Assembly: GCA_014904845.1 (NCBI GenBank)
Contig: MU119356.1
Span: forward strand, 35,682 to 99,681
Direction of reading: 5' to 3'
Length of the DNA: 64,000 nucleotides
Origin: Acephala macrosclerotiorum
Taxonomy: Eukaryota > Ascomycota > Leotiomycetes > Helotiales > Mollisiaceae
Each line of letters begins with the position of its first letter. Position 1 is the stretch's first letter. Made by a program: the position numbers and the translations under genes. Below are positions 1 through 12,333 of the stretch, in pieces. The notes below the pieces were generated by a model. The model saw only the letters and a program-made list of their open reading frames with translations, was not told where the DNA came from and made no database searches.

Positions 1-2231
1 TGAGTAAGCACTGCAATGGATATAATGTCCCCGCACCTAGCTAGATCTTTAAAATCAGACCATCAAGTCCATCGAATATATCACTCAAATTGACATACCC
101 GCTAGAAACTCCGGCTCTATCCGGGACTGAGAAAAAGAACCCTGTTTGCGCAATACTTTTCTCGGTGTAGAATAGACATGATGATAGGAACTGACTCTTG
201 TCACTTAGAACCCTACAGTACGAGAACTCGAAATCGCTCCCTTGTTTCCTCCATATAGAACCCGTGTCTCTCATTAAGCAATGTCAAAATAGGGTTATCG
301 ATAGACCACCCCGCCGGGCCGTTCACCCCTCCCCCATGTCTTACATCGGATGTTTAATTCCTGGGTCGGAGACGAGATAACAGCATGGACTCTCACGTGG
401 GATCCCATGAATGCAAGATCATGGGTGCGCATGGAAGCTACAGAGCTTCCATTCCCATCCTTCCTTCTAGAATACCTGATTTGGACAAAGTTGTTTTCGC
501 CTCGCGCGACGCCAGCGGCATGTTTTTCTCCGCAGTGCGACCACACTCACGCAGTATCTTTCTCTTCTCCGCCACATCTGCTGACCAAGTAATATGCGAG
601 TCGCGGTACACTTCAGTCCTGCTGCTCCATCGAAGGTATTCACACGAGCTCGGGCATAATTCATATACCGATTCGCATCGATTTTTCTCACTTTCGCTCG
701 CACTGCACTTCAAAATATTACCGTTCCTCGTGATCACTTCGCTTTCTCAGCGAGGGATTTTCAACACCCACGATTCGTTTATGTTTGTCAGATATTGCTG
801 TCAGTTTCTTATTTGTGGTCGTATATCTTAAACGAACGAGTCATATAGTCGACAGGACACCAAATCTCGAGATCTTTCTTTGATTGAGGAACTTCAAAGA
901 ATTGCGAGTAGAGCGAATCTTATATCAGTTTCAGTCGTGGGTTAAGTTTATACGATACCAGTATCTTCATGTGAAAGAGTTGATACTCTTGTTGAAAGAA
1001 GATCTCACATAGAAGCAGAGAAGAAGCCTGGATGCGCTAGAGGAGGACGGTCATGTGACTTGGTTGTTGAAGAGGTTGGATGACCAAGTTGTGGCTGAGC
1101 GAGTCTTTAGGTACAAGAACTGTTTTAACCGTTAAAATCAAAATATATATCTGAATGTAAAAAACAAGAGGAGAAGATCTGAGTACGTCAGAGACATATT
1201 TAGAAATGGGATGTATCAGATATTGCGGTGTGAACGTGATTTCGGATAAAAGAGGTGTGTTGCATTAATGGCGAAAAGGGTTACAAAGGGTGTTTATATA
1301 CAAAAGAGATCTTAGGGGGTGTTCATCACTCTTATACCGCCGAACCCCCACCCGTGATACCTCGACCCACAAATACCTTCCTGATACGTGACTTGGGATA
1401 TGAAAACCAACAGGGGCAGCTCAGACCTCGTCTCGGAACCGGCTTACCAAATCTGCAGGTGCAGCTAGATCAACGTTTGGTACTTGTCTGTTTGACTTGC
1501 TGATCCAAGATCCCAGGGTTGCATTCAAATATAAAATTACCACGCATCTAGAGGGATTCTCATCAGATTCATAGCAACCACATGCAAGGATCTCAATCAT
1601 TCTTCCGCTCTGTGTGTAAGTTACCTTTGAAAGTTCAAAAGCCGAAAAACGATTTGAATTCTGTTATCATACAAAAGTCCCTGTTTTCATTTATTATTAT
1701 TTTCAATTTTTATTTAAAATAATATAATAGTATAATAATTTAAAAATATATACATATTTAATAATTATTAATTAAGATAATATATATAATTTTAATTTAA
1801 TTATTATAAAAATATTAAAAATGAAATATTATTAATAATTTTATAATTTAAAATATTAAGATTTTTGTTTTTATTTAATAGATTTTAAAGTAAGAAATCT
1901 TTGGTAATGGACGAGGTAAGCGCACTTGCACTCCTTTATGAATTCCTAGGCTAAGACAATCGTTATATAAAACAGCGACCAAATCCACTGAATTCGGCGG
2001 CCATTGCATTTGAATATTGCATTTAGTTATAACGCAAATCATTTTAACGCCACCGGTCGCTGGTTTCCTTCTCTATATAAAACATTAAAAGATCTACGCA
2101 TATTCTTATGGTGAAATTTCACGTATTATCAAATGATTCCTCGCAGTTTTAATTGTCAAGAATGTATTTCCTCCAACCAACACTCCACATCTCCCTCACC
2201 CGCAGCTTATACCTTTACACCATTGCTAACT
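1..2231. other. Gene-free left flank with a small AT-rich island
   Basis: No open frame here resembles a known protein. The longest plus-strand frame (385-831, 148 codons) has no domain, repeat or credible composition. About 1676-1895 is nearly pure A/T and looks like a short RIP-degraded insertion. Around 1261-1306 there is a stretch about 80% identical by eye to 45553-45598, including a shared TTATATAC box, so part of this flank may be an old LTR-type repeat. Confidence 0.5.
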
Positions 2232-3292
2232 TTAATTTTTCTTCACCTGAGGATTCTTAATGCCATATTTGGCTAAGAACTCCTTCAACGCCGCCGGATC
2301 CATCAATTCTCCACCGACCTTCACCTCAATCTGTTGCTCCCCTTTAGAAACCTTAGCGCCATGCTTAGCTAAGAGTTCTTTCAATGCTGCAGGATCCATT
2401 GACCCTCCTTCGATCTTGACCTCCAATCGTTGCTTGGCTTGGACCTTCGAGACTGAGACTTGAGTGCCATGTTTTGTTAAATATTCCTTCAATGCCGGAT
2501 CCATTTTCCCGTCTTCGATCTTGATTTCCATCATCTCCATCTTTCCATTAATCCACCTTGCAAGTGGTTGCTCGAAAGGATGCTTCCCATCCCTCAATGG
2601 CCCACCGTAAACATATCTTCCTGGTTTTTTCGGGTCTGCGTAGTACGGTGGAGACCACTCCACTTCTCCAGTAATCTTCATATTTAGGAAGAGCACACCA
2701 CCTTTCCCTTCGGCAAGCAGCTTATCAGTGACGAAATGAGTCTGCCCTTGGCATCGGTATCCTTTTTGGTCATCGAATCTGTCCCATAGAAAGCCTTCCG
2801 GGCAAGTGTCTCTACCTTTGAGCTGCTTTTGTGCCCAGTCTTCTTGTTTCTTTCTATCTTCTTTCGAAAGGGATCCAATTTTGAGCTGCTGAGATGCAAA
2901 TTTCTCGTCTTCTTTGGTTCTGAAGATACTTTTTGTTCCTGATGGCGGTCTTGACTTCATATCCGGCTCAAGTTTGGGATGTTTGTTGCTTGGTTCAGAC
3001 ACCTTGCTCTTGCTTTTCTCTTGCGAACTGGACTTTGCAGAAGACTTATCTCGTGCAGACAAGATCGGAGGTTTCTCTTCCAGAGCTGATTTAGCCTGTG
3101 TCTTAGATTTTGATGAACTCGCAGGTACATCTCGAGCAGACAGGAGCAGCTCGTTAAATCGCGAGGATGATGGCTTCGTGCTGGGCGAAAATTTGTCGAA
3201 GGCTTGGACTTAGAGCTTGATGAAGTTGATGACTTTTCCTTCTTCTCCACCTTCTTCTCACTATCTTTCTTTTTATCTTTCTTATCTCCCAT
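2232..3292 (-). pseudogene. Uncharacterised fungal protein, paralogue 1, with a frameshift
   Basis: The start is the ATG at 3290-3292, giving a very basic, Lys/Ser-rich N-terminus (MGDKKDKKKDSEKK). The frame then runs out, while the rest of the protein continues in another frame that is open from about 3209 to 2232. No GT-AG pair of reasonable length joins the two frames, so a one-base indel (biological or assembly) near 3180-3209 is the simplest explanation. The second frame has two SARD-containing Ser-rich stretches. It then has a domain with WAQ, CPEGFLW, GYRC, HFVTDKLLAEG and YVYGG blocks, shared with the next gene. It ends in three tandem repeats of about 25-35 residues, each with a MDPA(A)LKE core followed by K(H/Y)G. 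Function unknown; the shared domain recurs in hypothetical proteins of filamentous fungi as far as I recall. If the frameshift is an assembly error this is an intact gene of about 350 residues. Confidence 0.7.
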
Positions 3293-3799
3293 CGTGCTTA
3301 AGTAAATCTCTCGAAGGCTCGTAAGTGCGGAATCCACTATCGGAACTTGAGTTTCTGACTTAGTGCCGAAGCTGGAAGAGGAAACAAAAAATAAGAGGGA
3401 ATACAAGTGGGAAGATATATAGACTTTGGCATGCGTATCACAATCATGTCTCCTAGTACAATTGATTAACTGAACGCAAGCCGAATGTGCCATATTCATT
3501 GGTTCATGAATGCATTGCAATGTGGGGCACATAGAAAAGCTTCCTGAGGCTTCCTTCGAAAATGACTGGCTGGTCTTTTTCTTCCAGCTTGGACTGGATT
3601 GGTAGGAAGAAACTGATGATTCCCGGCACTGAGGGTAGGCTTTCAACTTGTCAAAGAGCCTGATACGCGCATCTAAGCACACGAAAATGGTCATCTCTCA
3701 ACAGCTTCTTATCTGCCACCATATCACAACAACCAACATCACTTGATTAACTCTTGAGTGAACTCCTCCACCATCAATCTGCAAATCCCCAATTCATCC

Positions 3800-4930
3800 C
3801 TATTTCCTCGAGAGCCCATTATTCATCATTTTCTTCAACGCCTTTCTCCTAGCCTCAGCTTCCTTCCTTCCCTTCTCCACTTCCAGTGCAGAAACCCTCT
3901 CCCCCATCTCTTGCCTCCTCTTCTTCTCCTTGATAACCGGACTCTGACTCGGATCATCGAACACATCAAACTCCAACATACTACTCGGCTCCAAAATGCT
4001 TCTCGGAACACCTCTTGGATGTCTCCCTTTCTCCAAATCTCCTCCATAAATATACTTAACACCCCTCTTTCCATCCTCTCCTTTCTTCCCCACAAACCCA
4101 TCATCCAAATAATAAGGCCCCCACCTAACCCCCCACCTCCCCTCCAAATCCAACGGAATGAACATCAATCCTCCTCTCCCTTCGGCAAGTAAAGAATCGG
4201 TGATGAAGTGATTCCCGCCTTCGCAGTGATAGCCGTCAAGTTTACGGGCCCAGGCGTATTTTTGCGGGCAAGGGCCGCAGCGTAAGATTAGGGATTGGGC
4301 CCATTCTTCCTGTTTCTTTTTCTCTTTTTCGGGGAGGGCGGGGTATTGGGTTTGGCGGAGGGCCATTTTCCAGTCTTCGGGTTTAGTGAAGTAGGTTTTC
4401 ATGTTTGGGGGTGGTTGTGAGGGTGAGCGTATGGTTGAGGATTTGTCGCGTTTAGATGGAGGGAGGGGCTTGGATGGTTTGGGGGCTCTGTCGCGTTTTG
4501 ATAAGTAGAGATCTTTATCTGGTCGAGATGGGTTTCTGCTCTCAGATCGAGGAACTGGGTTCTTGTCGCGCTTGGACAAGTAGAGCTCTTTATCTCTCTG
4601 TAAAGGCTTCTTGATGTCTGAGGGAGGAGGCGTTGTTTTGTCGCGCTTAGATAAGTAGAGACTTTCATCTCGTCGAGACGATTGTTCAGTCTTTCTGCTT
4701 GTAGCGCGAGGGGTCGAGTGTAGGTCTCGTTTCGATAAGGAGAGGTTGGCTATGGAACCGAGGGTCAATGTTTTGTCGCGCAAGGGGTAGGTATGCGCAT
4801 CGCGACGTGAAGGTTCACTGCTTTGGGATTGATGATGTGATAAGGCTTCTTGCCGCGATGTCTCCCTCTTTGTGGTGCTGCTTTGCTTTGCGAGCTTTTT
4901 AAGCTCCTCGTCGGTTGTCGTCGGAGGCAT
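3800..4930 (-). CDS. Uncharacterised fungal protein, paralogue 2 (SKRD-repeat protein)
   Basis: A single uninterrupted frame of 376 codons from the ATG at 4930. The frame also stays open to an ATG at 5047, but that would add a hydrophobic then Ser/Lys-rich leader absent from paralogue 1, so the inner start is preferred. The first half is a low-complexity basic region in which LYLSKRDK-like units recur about every 30 residues (five or six SKRD units). The second half carries the domain shared with the upstream neighbour: KKQEEWAQ, CPQKYAW, DGYHCEGG, HFITDSLLAEGRGG, YIYGG, then a short helical Lys/Glu-rich tail. Same strand as paralogue 1 with about 510 bp between them, so this is a tandem duplication that diverged at both ends. 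No enzymatic motif is visible. The repeat region looks disordered and could be a nucleic-acid or partner-binding tail, which is only a guess. Confidence 0.75.
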   Translation of the reverse strand: MPPTTTDEELKKLAKQSSTTKRETSRQEALSHHQSQSSEPSRRDAHTYPLRDKTLTLGSIANLSLSKRDLHSTPRATSRKTEQSSRRDESLYLSKRDKTTPPPSDIKKPLQRDKELYLSKRDKNPVPRSESRNPSRPDKDLYLSKRDRAPKPSKPLPPSKRDKSSTIRSPSQPPPNMKTYFTKPEDWKMALRQTQYPALPEKEKKKQEEWAQSLILRCGPCPQKYAWARKLDGYHCEGGNHFITDSLLAEGRGGLMFIPLDLEGRWGVRWGPYYLDDGFVGKKGEDGKRGVKYIYGGDLEKGRHPRGVPRSILEPSSMLEFDVFDDPSQSPVIKEKKRRQEMGERVSALEVEKGRKEAEARRKALKKMMNNGLSRK

Positions 4931-5047
4931 GGTCGTCGTTGTGCTGATTGAACGAGATTTCTTGGGATGATGTTTATGAGATTTGGATCGCGAAGTAAAT
5001 TTGCAAGGTGATATGATAATAATGGGAATCAAGAGTTGGAAAGTCAT

Positions 5048-5708
5048 CAGCTTACGGAAGCAACGCGAATCACTATGTCTTGAACATTCAGATACGAAGT
5101 GAATGACCTATGTGATGAATGAATAATTTAGCCAACATTGATTGAGAATGGAGAGAGATGAGGTGTGTAGGCGAATGTTGACTTTAGCCTTGAATCGCTA
5201 AACATCACTGTGCCTGGGCATCGTCGCAGGTCTTACAGGGCTGCGGTCGTTGAATTTTTGGGCGATCAACCGCCTTCTAGAGAATCCACGTCCTATGTGC
5301 CAGCCCTCGAAATATAGGTCATCAGGCTTGAGTTTGAAATATCTTGAGGCGATATATAATATTAAATAGTCTTTTATAAAGAAGAGAAACATTCACAGGA
5401 CGGCAAAGTAAATTATGTTGAAAAAGTGGCGAGTTCGCGATGGCACAGCCCCTGAGGGGTTTAATGGCTTCGGACCGGAAACAACATCAAGAAACAAGAA
5501 ATCGACGCATTTGAAACAAAAAAGCTTCAGACACGCAGATAGATTCAGATACCAAACAGAATGAAAGCAATGAACTTGCAGCAAGATCAACAAGAGAAAG
5601 CCCACCAGGAAGAGAAGTCGTAAGGTCACGTGCTTTATTTTCTATCGTCATAAATATCATCGTAATGCCAAGCAGATGGAAACTTGAGCCTTCAGTCTCC
5701 CGTATCAA
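5048..5708. other. Intergenic, no gene seen
   Basis: This stretch lies between the 5' side of paralogue 2 and the 3' end of the metacaspase gene. Frames here are short and show no recognisable domain. Base composition is ordinary, with no AT-rich block. Confidence 0.5.
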
Positions 5709-6997
5709 TTAGAACTAAGCGAAGAGTTAGCTTGAAACTGTGGATTGCCATGAAATTTAATCTTACTGAAACGGGTTGATTCAGATTGTACTCCCCACCA
5801 CAAGACAGCTGAGGAATCTGTTGATACTTGCCAGCTAGTCCCGCTCTGGTGCTTTGAAGCACTTGGACGTAGCTCTGATTTGGATTCGCTCTCATGGTTG
5901 AGATAAATGCATGAGACATTGCACCTATCACAATCAGTAAACTCCTTGTACTTCGCTAAGAAGAGAACGAGGAGAGGAAGAGGAACAAACCGGTAGCAGC
6001 CCCCTGAATAGACGTATCTGCACTCGTCTGATCATCTGCACACCCACTAAACATCCAAACATCTTTCCCCTCTCCCTTCCAATCCTCCATAAACTTCTCC
6101 TCCCCAAGCCCATGCTCATTAGCAGGCTGTTCCTTATGCTGCAAACTCGCAAAGAAGCTCTTCGCACCACCAATCAATGCTTTCGCATCGTTAACTTTCT
6201 TGGCGTTCAAGCCACCTTGAACGAGTTGGTAAGCAGCGGTTGCGAGCCCGATGCCGCGCTTGACGTTGTCGATCAATTTGACTTCGCCTTGGGAGTTGGG
6301 TCGGTAAACATAGGGAAGTTCGACGGCGGAGCCGGAGTGGCAGCAGTCAAAGAGGATGGTTAGGCGGGCTTGGGGGATCATGGGAGATACGAGGACGCGG
6401 TGGAGCTAGGGGCTTTGTGAGAATGCGGGGCATGAAGGAAGAAGGGGGAACAAACTGTGTCGCTGTCAAGTTGGCCAGCAGTCTCGAAGTCGACGGGGCA
6501 GATGGTGTCGTCGAAGCTGAAGGCGTCAGTATAATTGCTTTTTGTGTTTCAGATGAAGAGAGCCGAATATACCCAGAGTCGCGATCTCCATCTGGGTCTT
6601 TGACTCGTGCTGGAAGAATGTCAGAATCTGAAATCATCTGGCAAGTTGAAGAAGAACGTGCATCCATGACCGGAATAAGACAGCCAGACGGAGTCTCCAG
6701 GATTGTTTCCCGTGACCAGCCAGTTGAAAGCCTGTTTGGAAGATCCTGTTAGCCATAGCATTGGCATCGCATGCACAAGTGACCGACCGCCATCATGTTG
6801 GCTCCGGTTGGGTAGAATGGAGTTCCACGATTTTGAGGATCATCCGTCAACATGACCATATCGTGAGGCGTAGCTGAGAAGCCACGCTCCTCAACGAGGT
6901 ACCTCCTGCAGTTCAAGGCATCGTTGATGCAGCCGTTGAGCGCGTGTTTCGTGCCGTAGTAATTGATACCGATCAAGAGCGCCTTTCTGCGAGGCAT
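5709..6997 (-). CDS. Type I metacaspase (C14 family cysteine protease), seven exons
   Basis: Metacaspases are caspase-fold proteases cleaving after Arg/Lys, linked in fungi to stress, protein quality control and cell death. Exons by splice sites and frame: 6997-6788, 6731-6662, 6609-6573, 6516-6456, 6405-5991, 5924-5767 and 5714-5709, totalling 957 nt (318 residues). The protein opens at the p20 fold (KALLIGINYYG), so it lacks the Pro/Gln-rich prodomain of the classical fungal enzyme. The catalytic His92 is in YSGHG and the catalytic Cys148 in FDCCHSGS. Asp98/Asp100 of KDPDGD lie where calcium-binding acidic residues are expected. The C-terminus ends in GGEYNLNQPVS. The second intron uses a GC donor (GCACGT, 52 nt); the others are GT-AG of 50-66 nt. 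The last intron leaves only a few coding bases plus the stop, and without it the frame would read on to 5692. All key residues are present, so it is probably functional. Confidence 0.88.
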
Positions 6998-8340
6998 GGT
7001 TGCTGGTGAAAGGTTGGAAGGTGTGCTTTGAAGGTGGCAGAACGGAAGGGCCTAGAATGAAGTTAGGAAGGTGCTTAGAGACAGGTTTGCTTTTGCGACT
7101 CACAGAGGTTGGGTCTTTCGAGGACACAGTCACGGGATTCTTGGCGCAAACGGATGAGGTTTCCAAGTGCTTGATTCACGATATCGAGAACGAAAGTGAA
7201 TCTGACAACGAAGTCGTCGTCTTGGATCTATTTCGGGTGTGAGACATGGAGGCGCTCGCCTATTTTCAGCAAGTGAGGTAGGCGCAGTGACATGCCAGCA
7301 GCACGTGACATAAGTTCAAGAAAGAAAACAAAATAAAATGTACACGATGTTTCTGAGCAGAGTGGTTAAGCAAACATTGTCTAAAGGTTTGCCTCTTCCA
7401 AGGCAGTCTAACGGATTTCAGCGGGCTGAATCGGGCTGAATCGGAACCCTCAGATGACTCATCAGAGAAGCGTGACCGAGATTCATCGATGTGGAAGGTA
7501 TATCGTCCCGCCCTCGGTTCAGATTTATCAAAGCAGAAAAACCTCAAATATGACGCCAGTGGCTTCACCTCCCATGCTTTGGACCCCGATTGCCTCAATT
7601 ACCTGCGACTTCTCGGCTAGGGCCGATGAAAGCACTTGCCACGACGGATATCTATATCCTCAGACTTTAGATAAGTACTCGGCTTCTGCGGAGACATCGG
7701 AGTTTCAACGATGACAATAACAACAGACAATCTTCTCCTTATATTTGAATTTCTTTCCATCACGTGGTGCATCGCTACCATCAGAGGCCAAAATAGATCC
7801 CGGCTTATCGGCGTAAACCCGAAGACCGCACCGTTATTACCGTTGCGGGCGTCCGCCATCCCGCGCTCACGACCCCAGATCCCCAACATCTCACACGACG
7901 TCCAGCCTCACCTGGATTGGGGTTTCTCCGTGCTTCGTGAATGGGAGGGAACCCTGGCATCCATCGTTCGTGGGGAAGTTGATTGCATGGTACATATGCT
8001 GCATTCGGAAGGCTGCATCCCTCACCATTCAAAGGAAGGCTTCCAGACGCACAGCCAAGCCTCCTTCTTCCCCTCATCTGCATGCCCTGGACGCGTTTCC
8101 CAATGAACCAATTATAACACAGCAGCAGGCTGACAGTGCGTGGCGGGTATATATCAGTCGAGCAGATCGCCGGGCTTGTGTTGCACCGGTCATCTGCAAA
8201 GTTTGTGCGATGAACGAAGGCATTTGTACGACGTCGAATATCATCAAGAGAGGAGTGCCGTCTGTCCTGGGAAGAGTTGATATATCAGCGTCAATAGCGT
8301 CTCCACTTTATCACGTGTGTAAGCCTGCTGCTTAGTAACG
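6998..8340. other. Divergent intergenic region between metacaspase and transcription factor
   Basis: The metacaspase (minus) and the zinc-cluster factor (plus) are transcribed away from this 1.3-kb stretch, so it should contain both promoters. Several frames of 80-132 codons overlap here on both strands but none shows a domain. No TATA box or operator can be called with confidence. Confidence 0.5.
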
Positions 8341-8478
8341 ATGCCGAATATTAGTGTGGTTCGAGTCGAAGATCATTTCGAACACTCCGAGACTCATCAA
8401 TACCGACACTTCTCCGCCGCCGACCGCTTGACTCCCCCCTTACAGTCCTTCGAGCGTCTCGATATCGCATACTGTGCA

Positions 8479-11165
8479 ATGAGTGAGGGGCAAGGAGATC
8501 CAATAGAGAATCTGACCCCGGATGAGGCCAACCGGATCATCCATTCGCATCGCAAGGTGCGCTACGGTGAGCTGAAGCCATTTCGCCCCCTCCATCAATC
8601 TCGGTTTTGAAGCTGCCTTTTTTGCATCACCACCCCACCACGTTATCGCATCTGGCTAAATCAAACGTCCAGGTACCGCTTGCTGGCCCTGTCGGCAGAG
8701 AAAAGTTAAATGCGATAATAAACAGCCCTGTGAGAATTGTGTCAAGAGAGATCACGCAAACCTGTGCTCGTACAACCCGAAGCAAAATGCAGCAAAAAAG
8801 TCATCGACGGATGCAGTCACGGGTGTGAAAAGGGGTCGCTCACCTGGAAGTGAAAGTTCGGCTAGAAAGGAGGAGGATCGTTGGCCTCGCACTCATGGTA
8901 AGCTTAAATCCACGTGTAGATTGACAGCTCATCCGCGGGGTCGGGTGCCATTCAACGCGGAGAAGTTAAAACTTCCCCCCTTGATTCGCTCTCACATGTA
9001 CTCTCGCTTGAATCCCCTTTCGTTATTTGCTCGATCATGTCTGTATCCACGATAAGACAGCGTTGTCTCAGCATGACATCCCGAGGTAGTCCGAGGAGCA
9101 TCAGCTAAAGTCTCAACAGATGAGGAAGACCCCAATGAATCACGGTATCTGGGGCAGAACAGCATAGCCGCGTTCTTGAGTGAGGAGACGAGAGCGGGGG
9201 AACCCACAGTAGATGGGGAGCAAGATGTTATACGGAAAGATATAATGCCCATATTAGGGTTGCAGATCTCATCAGCACCATATCCCTTCATGTCGAAGGA
9301 ACATATGGACCGAATCCGTCTAGACATTGCAGCTGCCTTGCCCACAGACAGAGAGGTTCTCAAGTAGGTGACTCATTGTCCCCTTCAAGTTGAGTGCTGA
9401 CTGCTGCTCAGGTCATTTCAGATATACAAGCAGATCGTCCAACCCTTCTGGGGACTTCTGATCGACATCGAAGACTTCGAGACCAAGTTATGTATCTATC
9501 TTGAAGATCGAGTCGCCAGCGCGAAACATCCGGCTACTGGAGGCAAAGGAGTCTCGTCAGCATGGTTAGGAATGCTCTTTGCCGTCCTCGCTGTGTCGAC
9601 GAACTACACTGAGCTTCCGTACCACAAGCGTGTTGCGACATCACAAGCTTTCGGTATGAGCCCCTCGCCGCGGGTTAAGACAGTCACTAACATCTCGCAG
9701 TCCAAATATCATTCCACTGTCTAAGGCTCTCAAACTTCTTAATTCGTCCTTCTCTAGAGTCATTACAAGCTCTCCTCATCCTAGGCTTCGTCCTGGCAAA
9801 CGACATGAAAGCAGAAGCATCATGGGCCTTGATAGGACTTACATGTCGACTCGCACAAGCACTCGGTCTACATCGAGGACCACATGAATATGCACGGGCT
9901 CCGACACCAGCAGAAACCGACCTCCCACGACGGAAACTCTGGTGGACAATAGTCTGGCAAGACAGCCTCCTCTCTCTCTCCTTCGACCGCTCCCCCATCG
10001 CCATCATGACCCGCTGCCAACTTCCCCTCGGCCCCACAGCCCTAACCGAAGGCTTCACCTACACCGAAGCCATGTACCATCTCTGCCAAAAGATCCTCCA
10101 ATCAGTCAACAACGATACCAATTCCCAACCCGACTTTGACCAAATCATCGCTGACTCCATCGAAGTCGAGAATATCCGCTCGCGGGTCCGTCCTGAGCTA
10201 CGCATCAAGGAGGCCTGCAAAACAGTCCAAGATCGACTCCAACATTGCGCTATCATATTACATACGAGTTTCGTGGTCAGTGTGTTATGTCGACCCGCGT
10301 TAAGAAGAGGCGAAAGTCCCGGCATGAACCTCAGCCAAAAAGCCATCCTGGCAGGAAAATGCAAAGAGAACCTGGCGGAAACAGTGCGCATGTACCTCAA
10401 AATGCACTCCTTATCCGTCATCCCCACACGATCTTGGGCATTCACCTACCACGGCCTCTCCTCCGCCGTCCTCCTCGGCATCCTAGGAGAAACGAAAACC
10501 GACCCCGAAGTCCGTACTCTACAAGGAAACCTCATATCAGCACTATCCGCCACAGCAGCAAAAGAACAAACAAGTCCCGGACCAAAGAGTGATAAGGATA
10601 TTGAGCTCAGTGGACCACTGTCGAGGGCGTTGAGTGCGTTGAAGAATATTTATGATCATGGGTGGGTGGTTGAGAGGCCGAAGGCGGGGATGATCACGCC
10701 TGGTACTGGGCCGGGACAGATTGATGGGAGCACGGGTCTGCCTATCAGTGCTGAGCAAGATCCGACGGCGTTTGAGCAGCAAAATGCGGCGATGGCGATG
10801 GCAAGTATGCAGAATGGGATTATGCCGCCGTAAGTCTACCTACCCCCTTTCCGCCTGCATAAAGGCACTCCATGATCAATGCTGACAACCACACAGAATA
10901 GACTACACACAACAAATGATGCAACCAGTCGACATGACCGACCCACAAGTCGACCAAACTATGAACATGTCACCGATGGATCTCTTTGATTCCATATTTT
11001 GGGGTAAGTTCTCAAACATCTCACGATGCTTTTATTCTTGGCGTCTGGTGCCGAGATGCATTCCTACCTTGGCTGTGCTGACATTGCATAGATCCTTACC
11101 CAACAAATGGATTAGATCAGCTAGGTGGCTTTGATTATGCACAGCAATTGTATCCACAGTATTAG
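8479..11165 (+). CDS. Zn2Cys6 fungal transcription factor with fungal_trans domain
   Basis: A DNA-binding regulator of the GAL4 type, nuclear by family. Exons: 8479-8566, 8673-8897, 9105-9363, 9412-9653, 9701-10829, 10897-11003, 11092-11165, summing to 2124 nt (707 residues) with intact frame. An in-frame upstream ATG at 8341 would add 46 residues; the 8479 start (MSEGQGDPIENL) is preferred because conserved-looking sequence starts there. The zinc cluster is complete: Cys33, 36, 43, 49, 52, 61 with spacing C-x2-C-x6-C-x5-C-x2-C-x8-C. Exons 4 and 5 carry the fungal-specific middle homology region, including LTCRLAQALGLHR and RRKLWWTIVWQDS. The C-terminus is Met/Gln-rich and acidic, as in activation domains. 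The acceptor of the 207-nt second intron is uncertain: an alternative at 9089 also keeps frame and adds five residues. Target genes unknown; the permease 1.2 kb downstream on the same strand is a candidate, by position only. Confidence 0.88.
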
Positions 11166-12333
11166 GTAGGAGGCTTGGGTGGCGTTTGGGTGGTGAAAAT
11201 GAAAGAACTTATATGATTGGGGCTTTACGGGAGCTACAATGGGAATAAGTTTTTTATGAGTCACGTGTCTCATCTTGAATACAGTTGTTCGTCTTCCGTT
11301 CTTTTGGGTTACAATATTTATTGTTGCCCTTTCCTGGGTATTCTCCGAAGTCTGAAGCAAAGTTTTTAGTCCTTGACTTGAGTTCTTTGGCAGAGTTGCC
11401 AAGGAGCAGTCACGTGATTTACCTCCGAAGTGCCTCTACACAAAGTTGAGGAGTTCTTGAGCTTTCAAAATATGCTTGTTTGCATGTGCGTGATCTCAAG
11501 GTCGCAGTCGAGGGTCGTTTAAAGTGTTCTTCATTGCTGCGCAGATCGATCTATAATTGACATCAACTCAATTGCATTTCTGCTGCACAGTAATTCGCCC
11601 TTCGCAATCGTATCCCCTACCTATGGGAGTTTGGAGCGATTGCCAATTCATTGTGTCTATTTGACTTCAGATGTTTCTCTACTAGAATCGAACACATCAC
11701 GCGCATTTGTTTCCAGCAGTACTAACAGTTCAAGCTCATGCGTCAAGGTCGCGTTTCAGTGGGCGAGCTATCATCCGTTAACGAACAAGATGGATGAGAC
11801 ACATCAGATGAAAGCTACGTACTTTTCCACGAGTAGTCTTCTCGTTCTGGAAGTTCCAGGCTTGAACCCTCCGTCTGAAGCTTATCCTACTTTCTCGAAT
11901 AAGGTCAAACTTTGATCGAATCTTGGGCTTCAAAAGCTCGGTTCCGAAGTTCGGGCGCACTCATTCCTTCATTGCCTTTCGACACGCTATTCCGCAAACA
12001 CATTCAAAACTCCCATTGAGGAAGGAACTGGCAATCCATTTCTTATCTGCATGCTAGGGGAATCTTATCGTTATCAAGCTTATCTACAAGAACTCAAGGT
12101 GTCCACTTTTACCTACCAGGTCCACTTTCGTGCTGCAAGGACGCGACATCCATCCGATGGCAACAGGAATCTGCAGTGTGGACTCCTCCGTCGAGTTGTT
12201 ATCATAGATCAATTATCTTATCATATACTTCCCTCTCTACATACTCTCTCGCTCGCCCTCGTTTTTCGTTTACTGCTGTCAAATTTCTCGTCAAACGTCT
12301 TGTTCCAAATCAACATTCAACACGCACTTCACG
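11166..12333. other. Intergenic region upstream of the permease
   Basis: About 1.2 kb between the stop of the zinc-cluster factor and the permease start, on the same strand. It holds the permease promoter and a pyrimidine-rich 5' leader (about 12230-12330, CT-rich just before the ATG, common in fungal genes). No other gene or repeat is evident. Confidence 0.5.

Noticed and set aside
385..831. 148-codon plus-strand frame
   Set aside because: No domain, repeat or family resemblance, and overlapping frames on the other strand are equally open.
8898..9104. Possible extra exon inside the long second intron of the zinc-cluster gene
   Set aside because: Every frame across it meets stops and no acceptor-donor pair keeps phase.
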